Shown here piece by piece: positions 37,551 to 47,749 of a DNA stretch of 64,000 bases. The DNA lies in contig NZ_PEBD01000005.1 of assembly GCF_002735905.1 (NCBI RefSeq), positions 405,768 through 469,767 of the forward strand. The letters run 5' to 3'. Position 1 is the stretch's first letter, and each line of letters opens with the position of its first letter. The notes below the pieces were generated by a model. The model searched no databases and was not told the DNA's origin. It saw only the letters and a list, made by a program, of their open reading frames with translations. A program made the translations under genes and the position numbers. This stretch comes from Williamsia muralis (lineage in GTDB: Bacteria > Actinomycetota > Actinomycetes > Mycobacteriales > Mycobacteriaceae).

Positions 37551-38951
37551 TCAGGTGTTGGAGCGGCTGCGGCCACGAATGATGTTGCGGAGCCGTCCGA
37601 GACGTGGGCCGATCTCGCGCTCGTAACCATGATCGGTGGGCTCGTAGTAGTCGACGCCGACCAGTTCGTCCGGCGGGTATTGCTGCCCGACGACGCCGCC
37701 GGGTGCGTCGTGGGGGTAGCGGTAGCCCACGGCATTGCCGAGTTTTGCCGCGCCGGCATAGTGCCCGTCCCGCAGGTGCGCGGGCACCGCGCCTGCCCGG
37801 CCACCCTCGACATCGGCGATCGCTGCGCCGATGGCCGCCACCACACCTGGGGATTTGGGGGCCGTCGCCAGGTGAATCGTCGCCTGCGCCAACGCGAGCC
37901 GTGCCTCGGGCATACCGATCAGTTGAACCGCCTGCGCCGCAGCGGTTGCTGTCTGCAGCGCCGTGGGGTCGGCCATCCCGATGTCCTCACTGGCGTGCAC
38001 GACCAACCTGCGTGCGATGAACCGTGGGTCCTCGCCTGCCGTGATCATGCGGGCCAGATAGTGCAATGCGGCATCCACATCCGAGCCGCGGATCGATTTG
38101 ATGAACGCGCTGATCACGTCGTAGTGCTGGTCGCCATCGCGGTCGTATCGAACGGCAGCGCGATCGACGGCTGACTCGACATGCGCGAGGGTGACCTTCG
38201 TCGGTGTGCGGGAGGAACCGCCGTCGGCCATCGAATCGGCAAGTGCCGCATCGGCTGCCGCCTCCAGTGCCGTGAGGCCGCGACGCGCGTCGCCCGCCGA
38301 GATCTTCTCCAGGTGGTCGAGGGCGTCGTCGTCGATCGTGACAGCCCCGTTGTAACCGCGAGGGTCCGATGCGGCCCGCTGTAGCAACTTCCGGATGTCC
38401 GGCCCGTCGAGGGACCGCAGTTGCAGCACCAGGGACCGCGACAGCAACGGTGCCACCACGGAGAACGACGGATTCTCGGTGGTGGCCGCAACGAGCAGCA
38501 CGATCCGGTTCTCCACCGCATCGAGCAAGGCATCCTGTTGCGTCTTGGAGAAGCGATGGACCTCGTCGATGAAGAGCACGGTTTGAGTGCCCGCGATCAG
38601 ACGGCGGCGCGCCGCGTCGATCACCGCGCGGACTTCCTTGACCCCTGACGACAGGGCCGACAGTGCTTCGAACCGTCCGCCTGCTGCGGTGGAGATGAGC
38701 GATGCCATCGTCGTCTTGCCGGTACCGGGTGGGCCGAACAGCAGTACCGACGCGGCCCCCGAACCATCGATCAGCCGGCGCAACGGAGATCCGCCCTCCA
38801 ACAGATGTTCCTGTCCGACAATCTCTTCCAGTGTCTGCGGGCGCATCCGCACGGCCAGAGGCGATCCCGCGGAGGCGCCGGGCAGACCCTTGGTGATCGT
38901 GTCGGGCGGTGCCTCGGGTGCGGCGAAGAGCCCACCCTGTTCGTCGGTCAT
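37551..38951 (-). CDS. rarA: replication-associated recombination protein A (MgsA/RarA AAA+ ATPase)
   Basis: RarA is a clamp-loader-like ATPase that acts at stalled replication forks. The 466-residue protein has Walker A GPPGTGKT at 73-80, Walker B FIDEVHRF, sensor-1 ATTENP, and the C-terminal tetramerisation domain (about 270-460) with [15 protein letters not shown] and the RYPHD motif. The start is ATG at 38951; no strong ribosome site precedes it. It lies 37 bases after the kinase-like gene and 86 bases before alaS. Confidence 0.95.
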   Translation of the reverse strand: MTDEQGGLFAAPEAPPDTITKGLPGASAGSPLAVRMRPQTLEEIVGQEHLLEGGSPLRRLIDGSGAASVLLFGPPGTGKTTMASLISTAAGGRFEALSALSSGVKEVRAVIDAARRRLIAGTQTVLFIDEVHRFSKTQQDALLDAVENRIVLLVAATTENPSFSVVAPLLSRSLVLQLRSLDGPDIRKLLQRAASDPRGYNGAVTIDDDALDHLEKISAGDARRGLTALEAAADAALADSMADGGSSRTPTKVTLAHVESAVDRAAVRYDRDGDQHYDVISAFIKSIRGSDVDAALHYLARMITAGEDPRFIARRLVVHASEDIGMADPTALQTATAAAQAVQLIGMPEARLALAQATIHLATAPKSPGVVAAIGAAIADVEGGRAGAVPAHLRDGHYAGAAKLGNAVGYRYPHDAPGGVVGQQYPPDELVGVDYYEPTDHGYEREIGPRLGRLRNIIRGRSRSNT

Positions 38952-38988
38952 GGCCAAGGCCGGATGTCGGTCATCTCGTGCCGCCCCT

Positions 38989-40140
38989 TCAGTGCAGCCA
39001 GGACGAGTCCAGCGCCTGACCGACCGTGTCGGCGAACTGGGCAAGATTCGGTGCATCCGTCCGGCGAGCGGCGTCGGCGAGGCCGGCCCAGCGGTCGACG
39101 ATCACCCGCGGGTCGGATGTGCTGATCGCGAGCCCGTGCGGCTCGTCGGAAGCACCGACGTCGGTGTCGTCGGCAGGCAACATCCAGACGGTGGAGAGCC
39201 ATACCCACGCCAGCCGGGCGAGCACGGCCTTGCGGGCCAGCTCACGGTCGGACGCCAGGCTGGGCCAGATGCCCTGCACTTCCGAGCGCCACGCGTCCAG
39301 CATCGCGGTCTCGAGTTCGACTATGCGCGCGGCATTGTCGGCGGCGAGCCACGGCCGGAACGTCACCAGCGCATAGGCGATGTCGAGCGAGGCGTCGCGG
39401 AAACCGCCCCATTCGTAGTCCATGAACTGGACGCCCTCATCGTTGATGAGGATGTTCTCCGGACCGACGTCAGAGGGGCTGAATGCGCGGTGCTCCCCTT
39501 CGCCGAACAGCGCCCTGGCTTTGCCCAGGGCATCGAGCACTTCAGGGTCCACGGTCAGCCCGAAAGTGTCTGCGATCACCCGCGGCGCGGCACTGACCGC
39601 CGCCTCGAACTGCGCCCGGAGAGCATCGACGGCGATCCCCGCTGCACCTTGGCGGAGCAGTGCGGCAAAGTCGCCTTCGCCGCCCACGGTGGCAGCGTGC
39701 ATGCGGCCGAGAGCCTGGCCCCATGCGCTCACCGCGTTGCTGGTGGCGGCGCGGTCGTCACTGCCCAGCAGCTCGGTCATGGATCGACCGTCTCCGAGGT
39801 CGCTCAACACCAGAACACGAGCGGAGAGGTCGAACGCGATCAGTTGAGGACCCGGACGCGACTCGAGGGGCAGCGCAGTCGCGTATTTGTACGATGCGAC
39901 CTCGCGAATGAATGCTTCGCTGGACTCGGCGTCGTCACCGTCGCCGAGGACCTTGATGACCAGGGTGCGGTCGCCGGAGAACGGATTCTGGGCGACCCGG
40001 ACCCGCACCACCTCGGTACGACCGCTGCCACCGAGGTCCTCAGGATCGGCTAAGGACACCGCGGAGCCGGCCCGAGCTGCAAGAATACGCTCGGCTGCCT
40101 GCACCGCGCCGGTGATCTGGCTATCGGCAAGAACAGTCAT
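38989..40140 (-). CDS. aminoglycoside-phosphotransferase-like kinase of unknown substrate
   Basis: The 383-residue protein has the fold of the APH/choline kinase family: a nucleotide-binding lysine K63 in LVIKVLG, a helix glutamate E80, a modified catalytic loop [12 protein letters not shown] (221-232) with D224 and N229, and the metal-binding D241 in FMDYEWG. The usual histidine of the HxDxxxxN loop is not in place, so activity may be unusual. Position next to the transglutaminase and ATP-grasp genes suggests a metabolite or peptide substrate rather than antibiotic resistance, but that is inference. ATG at 40140 is chosen by the start of similarity. Confidence 0.75.
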   Translation of the reverse strand: MTVLADSQITGAVQAAERILAARAGSAVSLADPEDLGGSGRTEVVRVRVAQNPFSGDRTLVIKVLGDGDDAESSEAFIREVASYKYATALPLESRPGPQLIAFDLSARVLVLSDLGDGRSMTELLGSDDRAATSNAVSAWGQALGRMHAATVGGEGDFAALLRQGAAGIAVDALRAQFEAAVSAAPRVIADTFGLTVDPEVLDALGKARALFGEGEHRAFSPSDVGPENILINDEGVQFMDYEWGGFRDASLDIAYALVTFRPWLAADNAARIVELETAMLDAWRSEVQGIWPSLASDRELARKAVLARLAWVWLSTVWMLPADDTDVGASDEPHGLAISTSDPRVIVDRWAGLADAARRTDAPNLAQFADTVGQALDSSWLH

Positions 40141-40193
40141 CGCCTCCAACTTACCCAATGGTGGACGTACCCGGGCCCACCCGACGAGACATG

Positions 40194-41135
40194 TCAGATT
40201 TGTGGCGACACATCGACGGAGACCTCGATCCTGCTCCTGCGCGATTCGGTGTAGATGACCCCGCGCAGGGGCGGCACGTCGTCGTAGTCCCTGCCCCAGG
40301 CCACAGTGACGTGATGTTCGTCGACCAATTTGTCGTTGGTGGGGTCGAATGCGATCCACGTGTCCCCGGGCAGCCAGACCGCGGCCCATGCGTGCGAGGC
40401 ATCGGCACCGAAGATCCGTTCTTTTCCTGGTGGCGGGTCGGTGGCGAGGTACCCCGACACATACCGGGCAGCCAGACCCTGGGACCGCAGGCATGCGATC
40501 GCGACCCGCGCGAAGTCCTGGCACACGCCTTCGCGGCGCTCCATGACGGTGCTGACACGGGTGGAGATGGCCGTGGACCCGGAACGGTAGGTGAAGTCCT
40601 GAAAAATACGCGTGGTGAGGGTGGTCACGGCTTCGAGGAGCGGTCTGCCCGGGGTGAAGATCGCCGACGCGTAATCCCTCACCGCGTGCGTGATCTCGGG
40701 AGGATCGAGATCGAGTCGGAATTCAGCCGCCCTGGCGCCGGCCATCCCGGTCGGGCGGGCTGATTCCCAGGGGGCTTTCGCGGCAGGCGATTGCAGCAGA
40801 TCGTCGTCGATCGGGTCCACCTCGACAATCGAGCGGCCGGTGACCTCGAGCCGCCGATGTGGGGCGCGGACATGGAAATAGCAGTCGTGGTTGCCGTATG
40901 TGTCGACACCGGTGGACCGGTCGGCGGGTTCGGGGTCGATCTCGATCTCGCTCGACAGCACCCGCTGCCCGGGCATGTCACGGGGTTGCAGGTGTCCTCG
41001 TCCGTACGAACTGGTGACCACGTCGTCGTAGTCGTAACGGGTGCGGTGCAGCACGGCGTACCGCCGACTCGGCGAGGGGCTCGCGGAGCTCTCCCCCGCC
41101 GGTGCTGGTGGCTCGAACTCGTTCGGACGGTTCAC
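40194..41135 (-). CDS. transglutaminase-like cysteine protease-fold protein
   Basis: The 313-residue protein has an N-terminal bacterial transglutaminase-associated beta domain (about 25-105; RTRYDYDDVV) and a transglutaminase core (about 165-275) with a complete catalytic triad: C205 in REGVCQDFA, H248 in DASHAWAAVW and D264 in AFDPTND. Such proteins cut or transfer amide bonds. The GTG at 41135 overlaps the stop of the ATP-grasp/alpha-E gene, a pairing conserved across bacteria. The likely role is processing a peptide or peptide tag made by the partner. No signal peptide is seen, so it is cytoplasmic. Confidence 0.88.
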   Translation of the reverse strand: MNRPNEFEPPAPAGESSASPSPSRRYAVLHRTRYDYDDVVTSSYGRGHLQPRDMPGQRVLSSEIEIDPEPADRSTGVDTYGNHDCYFHVRAPHRRLEVTGRSIVEVDPIDDDLLQSPAAKAPWESARPTGMAGARAAEFRLDLDPPEITHAVRDYASAIFTPGRPLLEAVTTLTTRIFQDFTYRSGSTAISTRVSTVMERREGVCQDFARVAIACLRSQGLAARYVSGYLATDPPPGKERIFGADASHAWAAVWLPGDTWIAFDPTNDKLVDEHHVTVAWGRDYDDVPPLRGVIYTESRRSRIEVSVDVSPQI

Positions 41136-43891
41136 AGTTGGTCCTCCGATCCGGCGCCCCAGAGCGGCTGCATCTCGACCGGGTAGGCAAAGCGGGTCCG
41201 GCCGAGGACGTCGGATATCTCACGCAATCCGGCGCCGAGAGTGCTCATCAGTTCGGCGAGTTCGACTCGACGACCACCGGCACCGATCGCGGCGAGATCC
41301 GCGGGGTCGACTCTGCGCAACTCGGCGACCAGGTCTTCGACCAGCCTCTCGGCAGCGGCGGACCGTACGTCGGTGGGTAGCGCCGTCAGATCGGCACGCA
41401 GAGTGTCCAATTGGTAGATCATCGCCCTGGGGTTGCCCTCGTCGAAGAGCAACAGACCGGCGACCGGGCCCAGCCTGACGATGCCGCGGTTGCGGCGACG
41501 GTAGATGATCGCGGACTCGTTGGCGACGAGGTATGCCTCGAGCAGACCCTGCTCGGTGTCGGCGTCGTGCTGCTGGACGAGAACAGCGGACGTGAGTGCG
41601 GCCAGCATCTGAGCCCGTTCGATGCGCCGCCCGATGTCCATGAACAGCCAACCCGCGTCGTGGACCATCGATTCGGCCTGCAGCCCGGCCAGCGCCAGGA
41701 GTCCGTGCAGGATCTCCTCGTGCGCACGGCCGAGCTCGGACCCGTCGACGTCCAGTTCCTCGCTCGTCTCGGCGCCCGCACCGGACAAGATGGCCGGCGG
41801 ACTGCCCAGTTCGGCGATTGCCCTGTCGATCGCGCCGAGCACCATCCATGTGCTGGTGGACATCTGATCGCGGACCGCGCGCGCGAGTTGCTGCAGACGC
41901 TCGACGGCAAAGGCCACCGAACCCGATGCTCGGCGCGAGCTGGTCATCGAGTGCATGCGTGCCGTGGCCGCCATCACCTCATCGGGCTCGGGCGGGCGGC
42001 TGCTGTCGAAGTCGGCGATACCCTCGGCGTCCTCGAGGGCGGCTTCGCTGCCGGTGGCCGCCGCGATCGCGGACAGGAACAACGGAATGGACGCCGTCCC
42101 CGACATCCACGGCCGGTAGCGATAGTCCTCGTAACGTTCCCTGGCCACCTTGACCATTCGGGTGGTCAGTTCTGCTCGTTCTCCGTATCGGCCGAACCAG
42201 AACAGATCCGACAGCACCCTCGGAGAGCTCACGACGGCGCTGTCGGTCACCGGTCGATGGGCGCGAGCGGATCGGCCGTCCACCTGGTCGCCGTCCGCCG
42301 TCATGACGGTCGTTACTCGGTCGTGGTGGTCGGACGACTCGGGGACACGGGCCGTGGGCCCGGCCGGCTCGGTGGTGGTCACCCAGACATCTTTTCCGGC
42401 AATCGAATCCCAGGAGGCTCCGGCGGTTCCATCGGCGAGCACGTGGCCCAGGCCGCCCGGCATCACGGCATAACCCGCACCCTGGGCCACGCTGAACACG
42501 CGAAGGCCCACCGGCGCCGGCCGCAGGCCCGCCCCGCCGGAGCCGGATTGCGTAGCGGCCGGGGTGGCCGACGGGGCCACCGAATAGTCCTCGAGCCGAC
42601 GCCCCGCCCACGGCCAGGGCTCGGCTTCGATCCGGGCGATCAGTTCATCGCGCGCTGCGGCGGTCAGACCTGCACCCGAGACCTCTTCTCCCGTGCGGAA
42701 ATTGGAGAGATGCAGGTACGCCACGTCGGCGACCATCTTGGCCCGTTCCAGATCTGTTCCCGCCCAATATGTCTCCACAGAATCGAGAAGCAGGTCCTCG
42801 TCGAGCAGGTGTCGGCTGACAGTGCCCAACACGGTGTGCAACGCCGGGTTCTCGAGGACTCCCGCGCCCAGGTGGTTCACCACCGAGACCGTCCCGCGCG
42901 ACACGGCCTCGACGAGCCCGGGAACCCCGAGCCGCGAATCGGTGCGCAGATCGAGCGGGTCGCAATAGGCAGCGTCGACGCGTCGGAGGATCACGTCGAG
43001 CCGTTTGAACTTGCCCAGCGAACGCATGTAAACACTGCCGCCGCGAACGACGAGGTCGGCTGCTTCGACAAGCGGGAAGCCCAGTGCGGAAGCCAGGTAG
43101 GCCTGATCGAATGCGGTCTCGGACAACGAGCCCGGTGTCAGCACCGCCACCGTCGGGTCCTCGGTCCCCTGTGGCGCGTACTCGAACAGTGACAGGCGAA
43201 GGGTCGCCGAGAACGCTGTCAGGGGCCGGGGTACACATCGCTGGAACAACCGCGGAAACGCCCGCGACATCAGTCGTCGATCGGCAAGCGCGTACCCGAC
43301 GCCAGAGGGGGCACCAGCGCGGTCGGCGTATACGGTGTGCGCCCCACCCGGGCCCCGCCCGACGTCGCACGCGTGCAGGAACAATGAGTGCAGCCCGGCC
43401 TGAGGGAATCCCGCAGCCTTGCGGATGTACCCCGGGTGTCCATAGACCATCTCCGGTGGCACGATCCCGTCCGTGATCACCCGTTGGCCCGAATAGATGT
43501 CGGCGAGCAGCGCGTCGAGAACTCTGGAACGCTGGGCGATCTTTCGGTCGAGTTCGGCCCACTGCGCGCCGTCGATGAGCAGCGGCACACAATCCAGCTC
43601 CCAGCGTCGCCGCCGGGTGGAATCACCATCCGGGGCGTTGTAGGTGATGCCGTCGTCGTCGACCAGCGTGCGTACGCGCCGCTCGGCCCGGTGCAGTCCC
43701 GATCGGCCAAGACGCGAATACCCGTCGACGAGCGGTTCCCACTGCCTGCGAACGGCCCCCGAGGCATCGAGCAACTCGTCGTATGGGCCTGGGGACGAAG
43801 CCCCGGGAATCCGAGCGAGATCGAACAATCCGTACCGGTCAGACCGATATCGGTCCAGGACTCCGGCGGGTTCGACCTTGGGCGATGTCAC
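41132..43891 (-). CDS. circularly permuted ATP-grasp and alpha-E domain fusion protein
   Basis: The product has 919 residues. The N-terminal half (about 30-460) is a circularly permuted ATP-grasp domain (formerly DUF404/DUF407), with conserved stretches such as HPGYIRKAAGFPQ, SGVGYALADRR, and SVVNHLGAGVLENPAL. The C-terminal half (about 560-900) is the all-helical alpha-E domain (formerly DUF403), with RVLSDLFWFGRYGERAE and DIGRRIERAQML. Many bacteria encode these as two genes; actinobacteria often fuse them (Rv2567). ATP-grasp folds form amide bonds, so a peptide ligase acting with the transglutaminase is the accepted hypothesis. The start is uncertain: GTG at 43891 or at 43975, 28 codons earlier. 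Confidence 0.88.
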   Translation of the reverse strand: MTSPKVEPAGVLDRYRSDRYGLFDLARIPGASSPGPYDELLDASGAVRRQWEPLVDGYSRLGRSGLHRAERRVRTLVDDDGITYNAPDGDSTRRRRWELDCVPLLIDGAQWAELDRKIAQRSRVLDALLADIYSGQRVITDGIVPPEMVYGHPGYIRKAAGFPQAGLHSLFLHACDVGRGPGGAHTVYADRAGAPSGVGYALADRRLMSRAFPRLFQRCVPRPLTAFSATLRLSLFEYAPQGTEDPTVAVLTPGSLSETAFDQAYLASALGFPLVEAADLVVRGGSVYMRSLGKFKRLDVILRRVDAAYCDPLDLRTDSRLGVPGLVEAVSRGTVSVVNHLGAGVLENPALHTVLGTVSRHLLDEDLLLDSVETYWAGTDLERAKMVADVAYLHLSNFRTGEEVSGAGLTAAARDELIARIEAEPWPWAGRRLEDYSVAPSATPAATQSGSGGAGLRPAPVGLRVFSVAQGAGYAVMPGGLGHVLADGTAGASWDSIAGKDVWVTTTEPAGPTARVPESSDHHDRVTTVMTADGDQVDGRSARAHRPVTDSAVVSSPRVLSDLFWFGRYGERAELTTRMVKVARERYEDYRYRPWMSGTASIPLFLSAIAAATGSEAALEDAEGIADFDSSRPPEPDEVMAATARMHSMTSSRRASGSVAFAVERLQQLARAVRDQMSTSTWMVLGAIDRAIAELGSPPAILSGAGAETSEELDVDGSELGRAHEEILHGLLALAGLQAESMVHDAGWLFMDIGRRIERAQMLAALTSAVLVQQHDADTEQGLLEAYLVANESAIIYRRRNRGIVRLGPVAGLLLFDEGNPRAMIYQLDTLRADLTALPTDVRSAAAERLVEDLVAELRRVDPADLAAIGAGGRRVELAELMSTLGAGLREISDVLGRTRFAYPVEMQPLWGAGSEDQL

Positions 43892-43987
43892 CGCAGAACT
43901 GTACGTGTGCGCCCCGGGTCGGGCATCATCGGTACGCCCGGGCCGGTCGCCGCCGTGGCCCGCGATCGTGGGCACTCAGTGGCCCCG

Positions 43988-44950
43988 CTACTGCGTGTCA
44001 CCGCTGCGCGCGGACTTGCGCACGAGTGCCGACTTTCCGCGCCGTCGGCTGTGGGCCCGATGGATGAGGAGCACCGCGACTCCGGCAACCACGATCCCGA
44101 TCAGGTTGATCACCAGCTGCGCGGTGGATTCGGCGGCGACCCGCCACTGCCCCAAGGTGGCGGCGACCACCGCATACCCGGCAGCGGGCACCGTCGTCAC
44201 CGAGATGAAGACGCCGACCAGCGCCGCCGACTTCGCGGACACCAGTGACAACATGCCTGCCGCGCCGGCGAGCAGTGCGACCACCAGCGAGAACGGTCCG
44301 ACCTGATAGATGAAGTCGAGCTGGTCGGCTGTGGTCACGTCGCGCATCGTCATCCAGCCGAGGCTCTGGGCGGCCAGCGCACCGAGCCCGGTCACCACCA
44401 TGGCGAGCGGAAAACCCACCGCCAAAGCAACCACGGATCGCCGGGCCAGGGCGTATCGGCGGCGCACGATCGCCACGGCGATGCCGCCGAGTGGACCGAA
44501 CTCGGGCCCGACGACCATGCCACCGACAACCGTGACGGGGGAATCGGTCACCACCCCGACAGCCGCGAGCAGGCAAGCCAGGCAGAGGAAAGCCAGAAAC
44601 GTACCGCTCAGCGTCGAATCCTCATTGGTGCGCTCGAGTAGTTCGTCCCACACCACCGCGTCCCCGGGATCTCCCGGGGCGTCGTGCTCAGCCCGATCGG
44701 CGGCCTCGGACAGCACCATGTCGAGCAGCTCGACGGTGATGGCACCTTCGGTCCGAAGTTCCAGTGCCCTGAGCTCTTTGAGCAGTTCGTTCGCGGCCTC
44801 ACGGGTGACGTCGGCTTCGATCAGGTCCCCGGCCGGTTCCACTGCGACCCCGGGAATCCGGACCACGTGAGCGACACCGACGTAGTCGCGCAAGGTCTCC
44901 ACCACGGCATCAGATCGCTCGTGCGGGCTGATGATCCGGATGTGGAGCAC
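43988..44950 (-). CDS. DUF389 integral membrane protein
   Basis: The 320-residue protein has a soluble N-terminal domain (about 1-110) of ferredoxin-like appearance and a DUF389 membrane domain with about six helices (115-134, 138-162, 172-196, 217-237, 241-268, 278-298). The conserved GGMVVGPEFGPLGGIA segment at 143-158 is the family hallmark. Function is unknown; related proteins carry a hydrophobic N-terminal sensor-like domain. The GTG start at 44950 lies 13 bases after aspS, and the gene ends 96 bases before the chosen start of the ATP-grasp gene. It ends in a basic tail. Confidence 0.85.
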   Translation of the reverse strand: MLHIRIISPHERSDAVVETLRDYVGVAHVVRIPGVAVEPAGDLIEADVTREAANELLKELRALELRTEGAITVELLDMVLSEAADRAEHDAPGDPGDAVVWDELLERTNEDSTLSGTFLAFLCLACLLAAVGVVTDSPVTVVGGMVVGPEFGPLGGIAVAIVRRRYALARRSVVALAVGFPLAMVVTGLGALAAQSLGWMTMRDVTTADQLDFIYQVGPFSLVVALLAGAAGMLSLVSAKSAALVGVFISVTTVPAAGYAVVAATLGQWRVAAESTAQLVINLIGIVVAGVAVLLIHRAHSRRRGKSALVRKSARSGDTQ

Positions 44951-44963
44951 GGGTCGGCAGCGT

Positions 44964-46772
44964 TCAGGACTCGGCGGGTGTCGGTGACTTCACGGCCTGT
45001 TTGTCCTTGGGCGCCGGAGGTTTCGCGTCGATTCCCGACTCCTTGCGTTGGGCCGGCGTGATCGCAGCGGGCGCGTCGGTGAGCGGATCGATCCCACCCC
45101 CGGACTTCGGGAACGCGATGACGTCGCGGATCGACGGTTGCCCGGCGAGCAGTGCCGTGATCCGGTCCCATCCGAAAGCGATGCCGCCATGGGGCGGGGC
45201 TCCGTACGCGAAGGCGTCCAGCAGGAATCCGAACTTCTCCTGCGCTTCCTCGGCACCGATGCCCATGATCTTGAAGACGAGTTCCTGGACCTCGCGCCGG
45301 TGGATACGTATCGATCCGCCGCCGATCTCGTTGCCGTTGCAGACGATGTCGTAGGCGTACGCCAACGCGGACCCGGGATCGGATTCGAGTACCCCGAGCG
45401 ATTCGGGCTTCGGAGAGGTGAAGGCGTGGTGCACAGCGGTCCATGCGCCCGAACCGACCGCCACGTCACCGCTGGCGGTGGCATCGTCGGCCGGCTCGAA
45501 CAGCGGCGCGTCCACCACCCACGTGAACGCCCAGTCGCCGTCCTTGATCAGGCCGAGACGTTGAGCGATCTCGCCGCGCGCTGCACCGAGCAGTGCGCGC
45601 TGTGCCTTGGCGGGCCCGGCGGCGAAGAACACACAGTCGCCCGGGGTCGCGCCGACGTGGGCGACCAGACCGGCCCGCTCGTCCTCGGACAAGTTCTTGG
45701 CCACCGGCCCACCGAGCGAACCGTCTTCTTGCACAAGCACATACGCCAACCCTTTGGCGCCACGCTGCTTCGCCCACTCCTGCCAGGCATCGAGCTGTCG
45801 TCGTGGCTGGCTTGCGCCGCCGGGCATGACAACGGCACCCACGTAGGGAGCCTGGAACACCCGGAACGGAGTGTCCCTGAAGTAGTCGGTGCACTCCACC
45901 AGCTCGAGTCCGAATCGCAGGTCCGGTTTGTCGCTGCCGAACCGGCGCATCGCCTCGGCATAGGTGATCCGCGGGATCGGCGTCGGGAGGTCGTAGCCGA
46001 TCAGCTTCCAGAGCGCGACGAGGATCTGTTCTGCGACGGCGATCACGTCGTCCTGCTCGACGAAGCTCATCTCGACGTCGAGCTGGGTGAACTCGGGCTG
46101 TCGGTCGGCGCGGAAATCCTCGTCGCGGTAGCAGCGGGCGATCTGGAAGTACCGCTCCATCCCGGCGACCATCAGCAGCTGCTTGAAGAGCTGAGGACTC
46201 TGCGGCAGCGCATAGAAGGTGCCGGGCTGCAACCGTGCCGGCACCAGGAAGTCGCGGGCGCCTTCGGGAGTGGATCGGGTCAGCGTCGGGGTCTCGATCT
46301 CCACGAAGTCCTGATCGAGCAGGACAGTACGCGCGGCGTTGTTCACCTTCGAACGGAGCCGCAGGGCCGCGCCCGGGCCTTCGCGGCGGAGGTCGAGATA
46401 CCGGTACTTCAGACGCGCTTCCTCGCCGGGGCTCTCGTCGAGTTGGAACGGCAGTGGCGCGGATTCGTTGAGCACGACGAGTTCGGTGGCATTGATCTCA
46501 ATCGAGCCCGACTCCAGGTTCGGGTTCTCACTGCCCTCCGGTCGGTGCTCGACGAGCCCGGTGACCTGCACGCAATACTCTGCGCGGAGCCGGTGCGCAG
46601 GCGTGGCCACCGCCTCGTCCCGGAAGACCACCTGAGCGAGCCCGGAGCTGTCGCGCAGATCGATGAATATGACCCCGCCATGGTCGCGGCGTCGCGCCAC
46701 CCAGCCGGTCAACGTCACGGTCTGTCCGGCATTCTCGGCCCGTAACGATCCGGCGAAATGGGTGCGCAGCAC
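44964..46772 (-). CDS. aspS: aspartyl-tRNA synthetase, probably non-discriminating
   Basis: AspS charges tRNA(Asp). The 602-residue class II enzyme has an N-terminal OB anticodon domain, the catalytic core with [19 protein letters not shown] (motif 2), the bacterial GAD insertion (about 290-420), and motif 3 GIAFGWDRI. Residue H31 in RRRDHGG is the histidine seen in enzymes that also charge tRNA(Asn); discriminating enzymes carry leucine there. GTG at 46772 is chosen because AGAGGA lies five bases upstream and [10 protein letters not shown] matches the family; a TTG eight codons upstream is unlikely. Confidence 0.96.
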   Translation of the reverse strand: MLRTHFAGSLRAENAGQTVTLTGWVARRRDHGGVIFIDLRDSSGLAQVVFRDEAVATPAHRLRAEYCVQVTGLVEHRPEGSENPNLESGSIEINATELVVLNESAPLPFQLDESPGEEARLKYRYLDLRREGPGAALRLRSKVNNAARTVLLDQDFVEIETPTLTRSTPEGARDFLVPARLQPGTFYALPQSPQLFKQLLMVAGMERYFQIARCYRDEDFRADRQPEFTQLDVEMSFVEQDDVIAVAEQILVALWKLIGYDLPTPIPRITYAEAMRRFGSDKPDLRFGLELVECTDYFRDTPFRVFQAPYVGAVVMPGGASQPRRQLDAWQEWAKQRGAKGLAYVLVQEDGSLGGPVAKNLSEDERAGLVAHVGATPGDCVFFAAGPAKAQRALLGAARGEIAQRLGLIKDGDWAFTWVVDAPLFEPADDATASGDVAVGSGAWTAVHHAFTSPKPESLGVLESDPGSALAYAYDIVCNGNEIGGGSIRIHRREVQELVFKIMGIGAEEAQEKFGFLLDAFAYGAPPHGGIAFGWDRITALLAGQPSIRDVIAFPKSGGGIDPLTDAPAAITPAQRKESGIDAKPPAPKDKQAVKSPTPAES

Positions 46773-46888
46773 AGTGTTCCTCTCGATTGCGGTCAAACAC
46801 TTCGGTGGCTGAAGGGTTTTGTATCGTGCAACATCCTACGGCCGCCGCATTCGAGAGAGAACGCACCTGCTCGTGCCATGCTTGGCGA

Positions 46889-47749
46889 ATGACTTTCCAA
46901 GGTGGCGGTCCACTCGACACAGGCAACGTTTCCAGCGGCGGCGGAGGTCGTGGCCGACTGGCCCTCGGTGGCGGGGCGGGACTGATCGTCATCGTCGTGG
47001 CCGCTCTGCTCGGGATCGATCCGAACGCGATCGGCCTCGGTGGTGACGACACCGGTTCGAGCACGTCGTCGCAGCAGTCGGCGATCGACGAGCACATCCA
47101 GAGCTGCACCATCGAGAAGGCCAACGTCGACACCGTGTGCCGAATCGTTGCGACCACCAACAGTCTGGACCGCGTGTGGAGCGACATCATGCCGGGATAC
47201 GAACCGCCGCAGACAAAGATCTTCTCCGGCAGCGTCGACACCGCTTGCGGGCCGGCCACCTCCGACGTCGGACCGTTCTACTGCCCGGGTGATCAGACCG
47301 CCTATTTCGACCCGACCTTCTTTGACGTGCTGAGTGATCAGCTCGGTGGTAGCGACGGCCCGCTGGCACAGGAATACGTGGTCGCCCATGAGTACGGCCA
47401 CCACATCGAGTACCTCACCGGCGCTCTGGAGAAGGGTCAGCGCATGGGGGCCGCCGGCCCGACGTCGGGATCGGTGCGAATCGAGCTGCAGGCCGATTGT
47501 CTGGCCGGCGTGTGGGCGTTCAACGCGGACAAGGGTCCGGACGCGATGCTCGCGCCGCTCACCCAGCAGCAGATCTCCGACGTGATCCAGACGGCAAAGG
47601 CCATCGGAGACGACGCCATCTCGGGCGACAGTTCCAATCCGGAGGGATGGACACACGGTTCATCGGACCAGCGAGTGCGATGGTTCAACGTGGGATACAA
47701 CCGCGGCGATGCAGCGGCATGCGACACCTTCGCGGCGGGCAGCCTGTGA
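46889..47749 (+). CDS. neutral zinc metallopeptidase (YpfJ family)
   Basis: The 286-residue protein has a glycine-rich N-terminus, one membrane helix (about 27-43), and an exported zinc-peptidase domain with the HEYGHH motif at 167-172 (HExxH) and a downstream acidic ligand candidate in ELQADCLAGVWA. Four cysteines in the outer domain (C73, C84, C120, C132) may form disulfides. Homologues are called YpfJ or putative neutral zinc metallopeptidase (Rv2575). The TGA stop overlaps the start of the next peptidase gene (GTGA). The gene diverges from aspS across 116 bases. Confidence 0.9.
   Translation: MTFQGGGPLDTGNVSSGGGGRGRLALGGGAGLIVIVVAALLGIDPNAIGLGGDDTGSSTSSQQSAIDEHIQSCTIEKANVDTVCRIVATTNSLDRVWSDIMPGYEPPQTKIFSGSVDTACGPATSDVGPFYCPGDQTAYFDPTFFDVLSDQLGGSDGPLAQEYVVAHEYGHHIEYLTGALEKGQRMGAAGPTSGSVRIELQADCLAGVWAFNADKGPDAMLAPLTQQQISDVIQTAKAIGDDAISGDSSNPEGWTHGSSDQRVRWFNVGYNRGDAAACDTFAAGSL

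Noticed and set aside
38949..38977. Eight-codon upstream frame MTDIRPWP ending at the rarA start
   Set aside because: No evidence beyond a chance ATG; too short to support.
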